From NCBI RefSeq assembly GCF_003269035.1, contig NZ_QLTK01000021.1, forward strand, positions 62,001-126,000: DNA of 64,000 nt, given 5' to 3'. The notes under the pieces are model-generated. The model saw only the letters and a program-made list of their open reading frames with translations, did no database searches and had not been told where the DNA came from. The translations under genes and the position numbers were made by a program. Shown here one piece after another: positions 37,043-46,031 of the stretch. The DNA is from Paraburkholderia bryophila (GTDB lineage: Bacteria; Pseudomonadota; Gammaproteobacteria; Burkholderiales; Burkholderiaceae). Every line of letters starts with the position of its first letter. Position 1 is the first letter of the stretch.

Positions 37043-37306
37043 GTCGGTTCCGGGCGTGGGTTGTGGATCGTTCAGGTCAGGCGGTCAGGCTGAAACGATC
37101 CGGATTCGAGGAAGACGATGGGAGAAACATGGGCGCATCGTAGTGCGCGAGCGGTGTCAAAGTCCTCACGGAAAGTTAAATTAAATGTGATAACTCGCTG
37201 CCCAAAAATTTTGCACAATGGCGCAACCGGCCCGCTTTGCGGCAGCCCTTGCCGTCCCACCTGCCAAGCCACGCCCATCGGCGTTTGACCAGCCTCCACG
37301 AGCCCC
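37043..37306. other. Divergent intergenic region dipZ / response regulator
   Basis: 264 bases that must hold the promoters of dipZ-msrA (minus) and of the two-component system (plus). The part from 37160 to 37215 is AT-rich. No confident -35/-10 pair or regulator repeat was recognised. Confidence 0.4.
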
Positions 37307-38053
37307 ATGGACCATACGAAACGCATCCTGATCGTCGAAGACGACGTCGACATCGCCAATGTGCTGAGCCTGCATCTGCGCGACGAACGTTACGAAGTCG
37401 TGCATAGCGCGGACGGCAGCGAAGGGCTGCGGCTGCTCGAACAGGGCGGCTGGGACGCGCTGATCCTCGATCTGATGCTGCCGGGCGTCGACGGTCTGGA
37501 AATTTGCCGGCGGGCCCGCGCGATGACGCGCTACACGCCGATCATCATCACCAGCGCCCGTTCGAGCGAGGTGCACCGGATTCTCGGCCTGGAACTGGGC
37601 GCCGACGATTACCTTGCCAAACCGTTCTCGGTGCTCGAACTGGTGGCGCGCGTGAAAGCCTTGCTGCGGCGCGTCGAAGCCATGGCGAAAGATTCGCGCA
37701 TCGACGCCGGCAGCCTGCAGATTGCCGGCCTGACGATCGATCCGCTGACGCGCGAAGCGCGCGTCGACGGCAGGCCGATCGAATTGACGCCGCGCGAGTT
37801 CGACCTGCTGTATTACTTCGCGCAGCATCCCGGCAAGGTGTTCTCACGCATGGATCTGCTCAATGTCGTCTGGGGTTATCAGCACGAAGGTTATGAACAC
37901 ACCGTGAATACCCACATCAACCGGCTGCGCGCGAAAATCGAGGCCGATCCGGCGCAGCCTGAACGGATCATGACGGTGTGGGGCCGCGGCTACAAACTCG
38001 CGGCGCCGGGCGAACCGCCCGCGCCCGCCCCTTCGCGAACGGACACGCCGTGA
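37307..38053 (+). CDS. OmpR-family response regulator
   Basis: 248 residues. A receiver domain (VEDDVD acid pair, phosphoacceptor D55 in LILDLMLPGVDG, Lys in LAKPFSV) and a winged-helix DNA-binding domain with LTPREFDLLYYFAQHPG, VNTHINRLRAKIE and TVWGRGYKL. It should bind DNA upstream of its targets, possibly the divergent dipZ-msrA pair. Its TGA overlaps the GTG start of the kinase gene. Confidence 0.96.
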   Translation: MDHTKRILIVEDDVDIANVLSLHLRDERYEVVHSADGSEGLRLLEQGGWDALILDLMLPGVDGLEICRRARAMTRYTPIIITSARSSEVHRILGLELGADDYLAKPFSVLELVARVKALLRRVEAMAKDSRIDAGSLQIAGLTIDPLTREARVDGRPIELTPREFDLLYYFAQHPGKVFSRMDLLNVVWGYQHEGYEHTVNTHINRLRAKIEADPAQPERIMTVWGRGYKLAAPGEPPAPAPSRTDTP

Positions 38054-39540
38054 ATCTGACGCTCACCCAACGGCTCGCCATCGTCTTCTCCGCGCTGCTG
38101 CTCGCGTGCTGCGGGGCGTCGGCCTGGCTGCAGATCCGCTCGAGCGATCTGCATGAGAAGGAGGTCGTGCAGAGCCTGTCGAAGAGTCTCGCCGACCATA
38201 TCGCGCACCGCGCCACGCTGATGGACGCGAACGGTTTGCGGCCCGACGCCGTGCGGCAATTGTTCGGTCAGTTGATGGCGGTGAACCCGAGCGTCGAGGT
38301 GTATCTGCTCGACAACGCCGGCACGATCAAAGGCGACGATGCGCCCGCGGGCCACGTGAAGCGCGAGCGAGTGGATCTGACGCCGATCCGGCAATTCATC
38401 GCCGGCGACGCGCTGCCGATCCTCGGCGACGATCCGCGCAGCGTCGACGGTCGAAAGGTGTTCAGCGCCGCACCGCTGCAATTGAGCGGTCAGCAGCCGT
38501 CCGGCTATATCTACGTGGTGCTGCTCGGCGAGGAACACGACGCGCTGGCCGCGCGCGTCGCCGCCAGCTCCGTGTTGCGCAATACCTTGTGGTCGATGGC
38601 GCTGGTCGCGCTGCTGGGCCTGCTGGCCGGTCTGACGGCGTTCGGTCTGATCACGCGGCCGCTGCGCCGTCTGACCGACGCCATGCGCCGCTTCGACGCG
38701 GACGGCGAGCCGGATACGCAGCCAAACGTGCCGCGTTCGTCACCCGCCGGACGGCGCGACGAAATCGCCGTGCTCGAAGCCACGTTCGCGCAGATGGCGG
38801 ACCGCATCGGCGAACAGTGGCGCGCGCTGACGCGTCAGGATCAGCAGCGGCGCGAACTGATCGCGAATATCTCGCACGACCTGCGCACCCCTCTGACGTC
38901 GCTGCACGGCTATCTGGAAACGCTGTCGCTGAAGGCCGACACGCTCGGCGAAACGGAACGCAAGCGCTATCTGGCGATCGCACTCGCGCAAAGCGTGAAG
39001 GTGGGACGGCTCGCGCAGTCGCTATTCGAACTGGCGCGGCTCGAACACGGCAACGTGCAACTCACGCTCGAACAGTTTTCGCTGGTCGATCTGGTCCAGG
39101 ACGTGTTCCAGAAATTCGAGCTGTCGGCCGAGGCGCGGCAGATCCAGTTGCGCGCGGATATTCCCGTGCGTTTGCCGGCCATCTGCGCCGATCTGGGGAT
39201 GATCGAACGCGTGCTGACCAACCTGCTCGATAACGCGATTCGTCACACGCCCGCGCACGGTCGCGTCGACGTGGTTCTCGAACACAAGGACGGCAAGGTC
39301 GCCGTCACGCTGAGCGATACCGGTCCCGGCATTCCCGTCGACCAGCGCGACGCGCTGTTCGAACGGCCCTTCAATGCCGGTGGCGCGCATCAAGGCGGCG
39401 GACTCGGTTTGCTGATCGTCAGACGCATGCTGGAGTTGCATCACAGCCGTATCCGTTTGCTCGATCAGCCGCAAACGGGCACGACGTTCTATTTCGAGCT
39501 GCCGACAGCGGCCAGCGTACCGACGACGCTCCCAGTCTGA
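38050..39540 (+). CDS. Sensor histidine kinase
   Basis: 496 residues from GTG 38050, which overlaps the regulator's stop (GTGA). Layout: TM1 near the N terminus (LAIVFSALLLACCGA), a periplasmic domain of about 140 residues, TM2 (ALVALLGLLAGLTAFGL), HAMP, the H-box NISHDLRTPLTSLHGY with H276, N-box NLLDNAIRHTP, and the G boxes DTGPGIP and GGGLGL. It autophosphorylates and transfers the phosphate to D55 of the partner. The signal is unknown; an envelope redox or polymyxin-type stress is plausible from context only. Confidence 0.95.
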   Translation: MNLTLTQRLAIVFSALLLACCGASAWLQIRSSDLHEKEVVQSLSKSLADHIAHRATLMDANGLRPDAVRQLFGQLMAVNPSVEVYLLDNAGTIKGDDAPAGHVKRERVDLTPIRQFIAGDALPILGDDPRSVDGRKVFSAAPLQLSGQQPSGYIYVVLLGEEHDALAARVAASSVLRNTLWSMALVALLGLLAGLTAFGLITRPLRRLTDAMRRFDADGEPDTQPNVPRSSPAGRRDEIAVLEATFAQMADRIGEQWRALTRQDQQRRELIANISHDLRTPLTSLHGYLETLSLKADTLGETERKRYLAIALAQSVKVGRLAQSLFELARLEHGNVQLTLEQFSLVDLVQDVFQKFELSAEARQIQLRADIPVRLPAICADLGMIERVLTNLLDNAIRHTPAHGRVDVVLEHKDGKVAVTLSDTGPGIPVDQRDALFERPFNAGGAHQGGGLGLLIVRRMLELHHSRIRLLDQPQTGTTFYFELPTAASVPTTLPV

Positions 39541-40000
39541 CGCGCCGCTACCGTTAGTGCGATCGGCGCACGGCACCCGTGCGGGCTGTACACGTTTTAG
39601 AGCAGCAAATCCTGGTAGAACGCGCCGAATAGCCGCGTCGGGCGTACCGGCGTGAGTTTATGTCGCGAACCATTCACCCGTGCCGCCTGCTGTGAGGTGA
39701 GCGCGCAGTCAGCTCGAATCACCGCAACCTTCCAGTAACGGACTCGCATGAGCCAGGGAATGTCCCTGGGATTTCGCGCCGTTTGCAACACGCGCTCGCC
39801 AATCTGTCTTGATTAGACTGCAGGATGGCGTATTCGCGCGCTATACAGCGCATGGTATCGATAGCCCGAGGTGCTACGCTCAGGAAAGCAGCCTTCGCGG
39901 CAGCAAGCCGCCGTTCAGCGGCAGAGTCAGCAGCCATCAGAACATACCGCGAAGCGCGATTGCCTGTGAAGGGCGAAACATCGCTGCGGGAGCGACTGCG
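39541..40000. other. Gene-free stretch before the secreted low-complexity protein
   Basis: 460 bases with no open frame that looks like protein on either strand. A GGGAG ribosome-binding-like sequence lies about 10 bases before the ATG at 40001. No terminator with a clear U tract was found after the kinase gene. Confidence 0.4.
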
Positions 40001-40636
40001 ATGAAAATCAAAACCTATATTCTAGTAACGCTGGTTGTGTTTAGCAGTGCTGCTTTCGGATGGCAGCCGCTGGTCTATCCCATTCGCAGTCAGAGCCCGT
40101 ATCAGCGCAGCATCGACACCGCGACCTGCTATGCGGCAGCGAACAAGCAAACCAAAGTCAACATAGCGCACGAATCGCAGATTCCGCCGCGCCATCCCGC
40201 CGTTACCAAGACCTCGTCGACCGGTGTGCCTTCGCGGCCGCCGTTGCCGCCCAGCAGTTTCTCGGCCACGCCACCCGGCATCGGCATGCCGGCGGCAGCG
40301 AGTGCGGCCGGCGCCAGCGCGCCGGTTGCCACCGCCGCGACCAGCGCGTCAGGGGCCAAGGCCAGCAACGCAACCAACGCAACCAATCCAGCTAGTTCAG
40401 CCAACGCGACGGCGGCCACACCCGCTTCGAACGCGACGGCGATGGCCGCCAATCCGTCATCGGCGACGCGTGCGGCCAATGGCGCCTCGGAAACCGCCGC
40501 AGCGAGCGCCACGGAGGTCGCCGCGGCCTCGGGCGTGAAGCTGCCGCCGCTGCCGGCGCCCGAGCCGCCGATGACACAGTATTGGGCCGCGTATGGTGCA
40601 TGCATGCAGGCGCGGGGTTACGTGGTGACACAGTAA
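40001..40636 (+). CDS. Secreted Ala/Asn/Ser-rich protein of unknown function
   Basis: 211 residues from ATG 40001 (GGGAG ribosome site nearby). An N-terminal signal peptide (MKIKTYILVTLVVFSSAAFG, then WQPLVYPI), a Cys in ATCYAAANKQ, and a long low-complexity stretch of Ala, Asn, Thr and Ser (about 90-180) with ATNATNPASSANATAA-like repeats. The end is ordered again: MTQYWAAYGACMQARGY with a second Cys, recalling the C-terminal ends of small Burkholderia envelope proteins. The two cysteines may form a disulfide. No known function. Confidence 0.7.
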   Translation: MKIKTYILVTLVVFSSAAFGWQPLVYPIRSQSPYQRSIDTATCYAAANKQTKVNIAHESQIPPRHPAVTKTSSTGVPSRPPLPPSSFSATPPGIGMPAAASAAGASAPVATAATSASGAKASNATNATNPASSANATAATPASNATAMAANPSSATRAANGASETAAASATEVAAASGVKLPPLPAPEPPMTQYWAAYGACMQARGYVVTQ

Positions 40637-40716
40637 GCCTGCTTGCACGCCTCGCTGCGGAGCCTTGTTTTCCTTGATTGTGGCGTTGGCTTTAGACGCC
40701 CTTTTGCGAAACGGCA

Positions 40717-41967
40717 ATGCTTAGCGACATTACTTCCGATCAGCAGGACTATCCCCGATGCGGCCACTGCGGTGAGCCGCTAAGCGGCCGTTTTACGCGC
40801 TGTCCTTCGTGTCATGCGCATCCGGTCGACACGCTCGACGCGCGTCCGGCACCGCCTCCGTCTTTAAAGATTCCGTTGGACCCGCCCCCCTCGACCATCG
40901 ACGCGCGACTGCCCGCACGCAGAATCTGGCGGCCTTCGTCGCGCGCACTGGCCAATCCCTACGATGTCGTCGAGGAACCCGTGGTCGCCACCCAACCGCA
41001 TCAGCGATTACGACAGTCGCTGGTGATGAGCGGCTCGGTGCTGGTGGTGGCTTCCGCGGTGTACCTGGGTTTTATCCACAGTAACGACTCGGGCGTCGGA
41101 CCGCCGATCGAAGTCTCGGGCAAGGTGAAGACACAACCTGTCGTGCCGCCGATCGCGGCGGTTCCGCCTCCTGCAGGCCCGCTGGCGAATCGATCGACAG
41201 CCGTGTCAGCGCAGCGCTCCACGACAGTGGCGGCACAGCATGCGCCGCCGCTGGTGACCGCCCAGCGCCCGTCGTCAGCCGCGAGCACCAGCGCGAGCGC
41301 GACGACACAGCGCCCTACGGCGATCGCCGCCCAACGTAGCCCGGCCATCACCAGCCAACGGCCTACGAGCGAGACGATGCAGCGCCCTGCCGTCGTCGCC
41401 ACCCAACGCACGCCGGCCACGACCACCCCGCGCCCCACGGTCATCGCCTCGCAGCGCGCTGCAGCCGTACGCTTGCCGCCGCTCCCACCAGCGAATCCAC
41501 CGTTGCCCGCACCGCGCCGCGTCGCGGCCGCCGCACCCGACACCCTGCGCACGGCAAGCAACGCCGGCAGCAACGCGCCGGATAAATCGCGCACGGACGT
41601 CTCGCGGCATATCAAGGCCGCACGCTTCGATCTCCAGCAAAACAATCTGTCGGCGACCCGCGCGCGGCTGGCCGCAGCGATCGCCGTGCAGCCGGATAAC
41701 CGCGACGTCCTCAACATGCGCTCCACGCTCAACACGCGCGAGCAGCAACGCGATGCCTTGCTGAGTCTCGCGCGCAGTTGCGGCACCATCGCGCGCTGGA
41801 CCTGCGTGCGCCATAGCGCCGGCAGTGCGCTGCAAATCGACTCGAGCAGCAAGGAAGCGCAGCGTCTCGTGATGCTCGCCGCGCGCGAAGCCGAGCCGGC
41901 CTTCACCCTGCCGCCGCCATCCGTGCCCGATTCCGTGCCGGACCCACAACTGGACAATCACCATTGA
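40717..41967 (+). CDS. Zinc-ribbon, single-pass membrane protein with low-complexity repeats
   Basis: 416 residues. The N terminus has a four-cysteine zinc ribbon (CGHCGEPL and CPSCHAHP) as in zinc-ribbon membrane proteins. A transmembrane helix follows at about residues 108-128 (LVMSGSVLVVASAVYLGFI). After it comes a long repeat region in which QRPT/QRS-x-A units recur about every 8-11 residues, then a Pro-rich linker and a C-terminal TPR-like helical domain (about 300-395) with CGTIARWTCVRHSAG. The ribbon would face the cytoplasm and the rest the periplasm. 80 bases after the secreted protein, so the two may act together. Function unknown. Confidence 0.75.
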   Translation: MLSDITSDQQDYPRCGHCGEPLSGRFTRCPSCHAHPVDTLDARPAPPPSLKIPLDPPPSTIDARLPARRIWRPSSRALANPYDVVEEPVVATQPHQRLRQSLVMSGSVLVVASAVYLGFIHSNDSGVGPPIEVSGKVKTQPVVPPIAAVPPPAGPLANRSTAVSAQRSTTVAAQHAPPLVTAQRPSSAASTSASATTQRPTAIAAQRSPAITSQRPTSETMQRPAVVATQRTPATTTPRPTVIASQRAAAVRLPPLPPANPPLPAPRRVAAAAPDTLRTASNAGSNAPDKSRTDVSRHIKAARFDLQQNNLSATRARLAAAIAVQPDNRDVLNMRSTLNTREQQRDALLSLARSCGTIARWTCVRHSAGSALQIDSSSKEAQRLVMLAAREAEPAFTLPPPSVPDSVPDPQLDNHH

Positions 41968-42040
41968 TTGAGCCCGGCATCGCAAGACCCTCGCCGCGAA
42001 GCCGCGCCATGTAGACCAACACGCGCCAGCGCGCCACGCC

Positions 42041-43114
42041 CTATCGCGTCGACACCGCCAGCTTCACCTGTTGCGCGATCGCCCGGTAGCGAGCCGCCGT
42101 ATCCCTGAGCGTCAAACCGGTCAGCGAGCGTTGCGCCCGCGCCTGCCCCAACGCGGCAACCACGGCCTCCACGTAGCACCGCAAATCGTCGGTATCGACC
42201 AGTTGCACGTTCGGAAAGCCATTCGCGAACGCGAAGGCCGGAATGCGGTTCGCCACGATCGGCACGCCGGAGGCCAACGCTTCGAGGAACGCCACGCTAT
42301 GCGCCTCGGTCTGCGACGGCATCACGAACACGTTCGACTCCGTCAGCACCCGGGCCACGTCGGTACGCGGCCCGGCGACCACCACCCGCTCGCCGATGCC
42401 GAGCTGGTCGGCCAGCGCGATCACCTCGGCCTGATACTCAGGGTCCTCGATCACGCCGTAAAACACGAGGCGCGCATCGTCGACCTGTTTAAGCACTTCG
42501 CTGAACGCGCGCACCGTGAGCAGCTGATTTTTCACCGCGGTGTAGCGGCCAATCTGCACGACTTGCGGCGCGCAATCGCTGCGCGCCACGCTGTCGGTAA
42601 ACGAAAACCGCGCGAGGTCCACGCCGTTGGGCACCACCGTCATCGACGGATGCGGTCCGATGGCCTGCACGTAATCGGTTACGCCCTGCTGCGACACGCC
42701 GATCACCACTCGCGCGCGACCCTTCAGCAGATGTTCGACACGCCGGAACAGCGGCCGCTCGAAGTCGTTGGCCGCCGAATGCATGACGTACACGACCGGC
42801 ACGCGCAGCGGCAACGCGCGCGCGTAAAACGAGGGAATGGTGGCGTGCGCGAAAATCACATCGGGACGGAACCGCCGCACGGCCCGGAACAACTGCCACA
42901 GTTTGATGGGCAAGCCATGCCGATGCCGCGGAAACCAGCACTCCACCCCATGGCTCTGCAGGTCCTCGCGCAACGAAGCGAAGTCGGCATGCGCGGGCAA
43001 CAGCGACGCTACGCACACCGCCATTCCTTCGGCGGCCTGGTCGAGCGCAAGGTCCTTCGCCAGAACTTCCGCGCCCGATAAGCGTGGCGCCAGCACCAGA
43101 TGAAAAACACGCAT
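42041..43114 (-). CDS. Family 4 glycosyltransferase
   Basis: 357 residues from ATG 43114, which overlaps the stop of the flippase gene (ATGA). The frame is open upstream but lies in wzx. GT-B features: RLSGAEVLAKDLAL (loop), QIGRYTAVKNQLLTV near 180 and the E-x7-E region QTEAHSVAFLEALASG near 260. Belongs to the Wzx/Wzy exopolysaccharide locus and probably adds one sugar of the repeat unit. Confidence 0.88.
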   Translation of the reverse strand: MRVFHLVLAPRLSGAEVLAKDLALDQAAEGMAVCVASLLPAHADFASLREDLQSHGVECWFPRHRHGLPIKLWQLFRAVRRFRPDVIFAHATIPSFYARALPLRVPVVYVMHSAANDFERPLFRRVEHLLKGRARVVIGVSQQGVTDYVQAIGPHPSMTVVPNGVDLARFSFTDSVARSDCAPQVVQIGRYTAVKNQLLTVRAFSEVLKQVDDARLVFYGVIEDPEYQAEVIALADQLGIGERVVVAGPRTDVARVLTESNVFVMPSQTEAHSVAFLEALASGVPIVANRIPAFAFANGFPNVQLVDTDDLRCYVEAVVAALGQARAQRSLTGLTLRDTAARYRAIAQQVKLAVSTR

Positions 43115-44367
43115 CACGACGTCCTTGCAGTCAGCGTCCTGAACAGCATCCACGCCGCGGCGCAGCCGAGACCGAGCGTCATCGACCAGGCAATGCCGGT
43201 CACGCCCCACCAGTGCACCGCAGGCGGTGCGCTCACCAGCAGCACGACGACCTGAATCGCCGACGCATGCACGGTCGCCTTCGCGTCGCCCACCGCGCGC
43301 AGATACGCGACAAGCACCGCGATCAGCGCGCCGATCGCCATGTTGATCACGAGGATCCGGAACAGCGGCACCGCCGGCAGCCAGGCCGCGCCGAGAATCA
43401 GCGAGAACAACGGCTCGGCGATCATCCTGAGCACCAGGACGAACGCGGTCAGTCCCACCGCGATCGCCAGCAGATAAATCTTGATGACGCGCGACGCCGA
43501 CTGCGGATTGCGCCGGTGGTGCGCGGCGAAAGTAGGAAACAGGTATTGCGACATGGCGATCGCCGCATCCGCGAGCAGCATCTGCGCGAGCCGCGACGAC
43601 ATCTGATAGCCGCCCAGTTGCGCCGGCCCCAGCAGTTTGCCGACCACCACCTTGTCGAATTGATTGAGCAGCAGATTGATCACGCTGCTGGCCCAGATCC
43701 AGCGGCTAAACCCGACATAGTGGCCGATGCCCGACCACACCGCGCGAATCGGCGGACGCGGTGTCATGGTGGCCCACGTGAGCGTGCTCTTCAGGCTTTC
43801 GCCGGCCACCAGCCCGATCAGCACCGAAGCCGCCCCCGCGCCGAAATACGCGAGCGCGAGTCCCACCGTGCAATCGACGAACGACGCCGCCACTTCGACA
43901 CCGGCAATGTGCTGAAAGCGTCGCTCGCGTTGCACCACGTAATACGTCGGCGAAGCCAGCCCGCGCAACAACGGCAGCAAGGCGGCCAGTTGGATCAGCA
44001 CGAGCGAACCGTTCAGATGGAATTGACTGCTCAACAGAGGCGCGAGCGCGACCAGCAACAGGGAGATGAGTACACCGCGCGCCGTCAGCGTCGTCCATAC
44101 GGCGCCGAGCTGCGGCCGCGTGGGCGCATGCTCGCCCTGAATAACGGCCTGCGCGAGTCCGGTGTCGGACAGCGCTTCGGCGATCGCGACCGCCAGCAAC
44201 GCCACGCTTACGCTGCCGATCGCCGCCGGCCCGAGCATGCGGCCGATCGCGAGGAATTTGATCGCCACCAGGCCACGCACGGCGAACTGTTGCAGCAACA
44301 CCCACGTTGCGGCACTCGCGCCGAAACTGCCCGCTATCGACACTGCCGGAAGCCTGATCGCCCGCAA
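43114..44367 (-). CDS. wzx: Polysaccharide flippase (Wzx-like, MATE/PST family)
   Basis: 417 residues with about 12 hydrophobic helices. It moves undecaprenyl-linked repeat units across the inner membrane. Start: TTG at 44367, supported by GGAGAG a few bases upstream; the alternative GTG at 44343 would lose eight residues. Family cues are LAIGRMLGPAAIGSVSVALL near residue 40 and KVVVGKLLGPAQLGGYQM near 235. It is coupled to the GT4 gene after it and divergent from the GT4 at 44709. Confidence 0.88.
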   Translation of the reverse strand: MRAIRLPAVSIAGSFGASAATWVLLQQFAVRGLVAIKFLAIGRMLGPAAIGSVSVALLAVAIAEALSDTGLAQAVIQGEHAPTRPQLGAVWTTLTARGVLISLLLVALAPLLSSQFHLNGSLVLIQLAALLPLLRGLASPTYYVVQRERRFQHIAGVEVAASFVDCTVGLALAYFGAGAASVLIGLVAGESLKSTLTWATMTPRPPIRAVWSGIGHYVGFSRWIWASSVINLLLNQFDKVVVGKLLGPAQLGGYQMSSRLAQMLLADAAIAMSQYLFPTFAAHHRRNPQSASRVIKIYLLAIAVGLTAFVLVLRMIAEPLFSLILGAAWLPAVPLFRILVINMAIGALIAVLVAYLRAVGDAKATVHASAIQVVVLLVSAPPAVHWWGVTGIAWSMTLGLGCAAAWMLFRTLTARTS

Positions 44368-44708
44368 GCTGTCTCTCCGTCAAAACCTGGCGCGGCCAGA
44401 CTGGCGCCAGGCAGCGATAAAAATATCGCTGCGAACGCCGCCGGCGCACAATTCATTGGGTTGCACCAGCAAGCTGGCGGGGTTTTTCTCGAACTCCAGT
44501 CACGACCTTACCGCGAGAGAATCGGCGACAACCGCCATCAGCTAGGCGTGGTCAGACGAAGCCAACAGACCCTGGTACGTTGGCACACAAAGCGGGTCAA
44601 ATTAGTCGTGGCCCCTACGCGGGCGATGCTAACGTTGTCCCGCTAGCGCCTGGTAACAGCCGGCGCACAGGTACTTTTTTCTCCTACCACGCACAGGTTA
44701 CCGACGCG
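44368..44708. other. Divergent intergenic region wzx / GT4
   Basis: 341 bases between divergent transcription units of the exopolysaccharide locus. It contains a perfect 22-base palindrome at 44411-44432. No gene is supported inside it. Confidence 0.5.
44411..44432. promoter_or_regulatory. Perfect palindrome, candidate operator
   Basis: Arms GCAGCGATA (44411-44419) and TATCGCTGC (44424-44432) around AAAA. It sits in the shared upstream region of wzx and the GT4 gene. With no U tract after it on either strand, an operator is more likely than a terminator. Confidence 0.4.
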
Positions 44709-45899
44709 ATGGAACAAGACTACGTCCTGATAGTGGAACCCAATCTGACCGGCCATCGGTGGCGCTATGTCGAGTGGACCATGCAGGCCTGCGCGGAGGC
44801 CGGTTACCCGTGCATTCTGGTGACCGAATGCGCGAACGAAGATCATCGGCTCGCGCGTCAGATTACCGCCGCCAACCGGCCGGACCAGCAGATCGCATTC
44901 GTCGATCCCGAAGAACAGCAGCGCGGCCGTTTGCCGGACCCGAACCCGTACTGGCGTTTTCACCGCTATTTCCGGCGCGTGCATTCGATCCTCAGTCGCA
45001 TGCAGAATATCCGCCTCGTGGTGGTGCCGTACGTCGACTATTTTTTCTATTCGCTGCCGTTTCTCGGCTCGCCGTTCGGCAAGACGCCCTGGATCGGTAT
45101 CACGATGCGCGCCACGTTTCATCACCAGAAGGTCGGCATCAAGGCGCCCGATCGTCCGGTCGTCAATGCGATCAAGGCGCAGTTGTTTAAACGCGCGATT
45201 CGCACCAGCGGACTGCGTACGCTGCTGACTATCGACCCCACCTTGCCCGAATGGGCCGCGCGCTATTCGTCGAAGAACGGCGCGAAAGTCGCCTATGTCG
45301 CCGATCCGTTTCCCGACGAGCACGCGGAAAATCCGGTGCTCGCGCGTGCGCGTCTCGGCCTCGATCCCGACCAGCGCTATCTGCTCGTGTATGGCGCGAT
45401 CACCGAACGCAAGGGCATCTACGAACTGGTGCACGCACTGACGCGGCTGGAACATGCGCCCACGTTGATCGTTGCCGGCGAGCAGGACGACGTGACCCGC
45501 CACTTCATGCGCAATCACGTGCGCAGTCTGACGCCCGCGCCGCTGGTGCTCGACGAATTCATTTCGAACGATGTAGAACGCGATCTGTTTTCCGCCTGCG
45601 ACGCGGTGTGGCTCGGCTACAAGGGACACTACGGCATGAGCGGCGTGCTGGTGCAGGCGTACCGCTTCGGCAAGCCGGTGATCGCGACCGAAGACGGCCT
45701 GATCGGCTGGTTCAGCCGGCGCTGCGAGTTGGGGCCGATTCTGAGCGATCTGAGCTCCGCGTCGATCGGGCGGGCGATCACGGAAACCATGACGTCGTGG
45801 CCGCATCCGCGCGAAGCTGAACCGGCCGCGCGCGAAGATCTGCTGTCGCGCCACACGCTCGGGCAATTCAAGCAGACCTTGCTGCAGCAGATGGCTTGA
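44709..45899 (+). CDS. Family 4 glycosyltransferase (divergent)
   Basis: 396 residues from ATG 44709; upstream in-frame codons look non-coding. It begins DYVLIVEPNLTGHRWRYVEW. The donor half is recognisable by RYLLVYGAITERKGIYELV near 220 and DAVWLGYKGHYGMSGVLVQA near 300, but the common E-x7-E pair is not obvious, so its catalytic class is less sure. Conserved GT-B fold by overall pattern. Plus-strand gene in the mosaic exopolysaccharide locus, with no neighbour on the same strand. Confidence 0.72.
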   Translation: MEQDYVLIVEPNLTGHRWRYVEWTMQACAEAGYPCILVTECANEDHRLARQITAANRPDQQIAFVDPEEQQRGRLPDPNPYWRFHRYFRRVHSILSRMQNIRLVVVPYVDYFFYSLPFLGSPFGKTPWIGITMRATFHHQKVGIKAPDRPVVNAIKAQLFKRAIRTSGLRTLLTIDPTLPEWAARYSSKNGAKVAYVADPFPDEHAENPVLARARLGLDPDQRYLLVYGAITERKGIYELVHALTRLEHAPTLIVAGEQDDVTRHFMRNHVRSLTPAPLVLDEFISNDVERDLFSACDAVWLGYKGHYGMSGVLVQAYRFGKPVIATEDGLIGWFSRRCELGPILSDLSSASIGRAITETMTSWPHPREAEPAAREDLLSRHTLGQFKQTLLQQMA

Positions 45900-45964
45900 G
45901 TTTTAGCCTGATTTCCAGGGCGCGTTGCGTTTTTCACGCCGTCCACTCCGCAACACTTCTCCGT

Positions 45965-46002
45965 AAAAAAACGAGGCGTCCATCACTACGATGGACGCCT
46001 CG
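45965..46002 (-). terminator. Rho-independent terminator of the acyltransferase gene
   Basis: 12-base stem CGAGGCGTCCAT / ATGGACGCCTCG at 45972-45983 and 45991-46002 with a seven-base loop. On the minus strand it is followed by seven T residues (45971-45965). It ends the transcript of the gene at 46032-47177. Confidence 0.9.
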
Positions 46003-46031
46003 CTACATTCAGCCCGTCAACTACCCGTCAA

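Noticed and set aside
39597..39791. Small minus-strand frame after the sensor kinase
   Set aside because: No ribosome site, no motif, and composition unlike a protein.
43084..44646. 520-codon plus-strand frame opposite wzx
   Set aside because: Wzx is a clear membrane protein on the minus strand; the antisense product is highly charged and motif-free.
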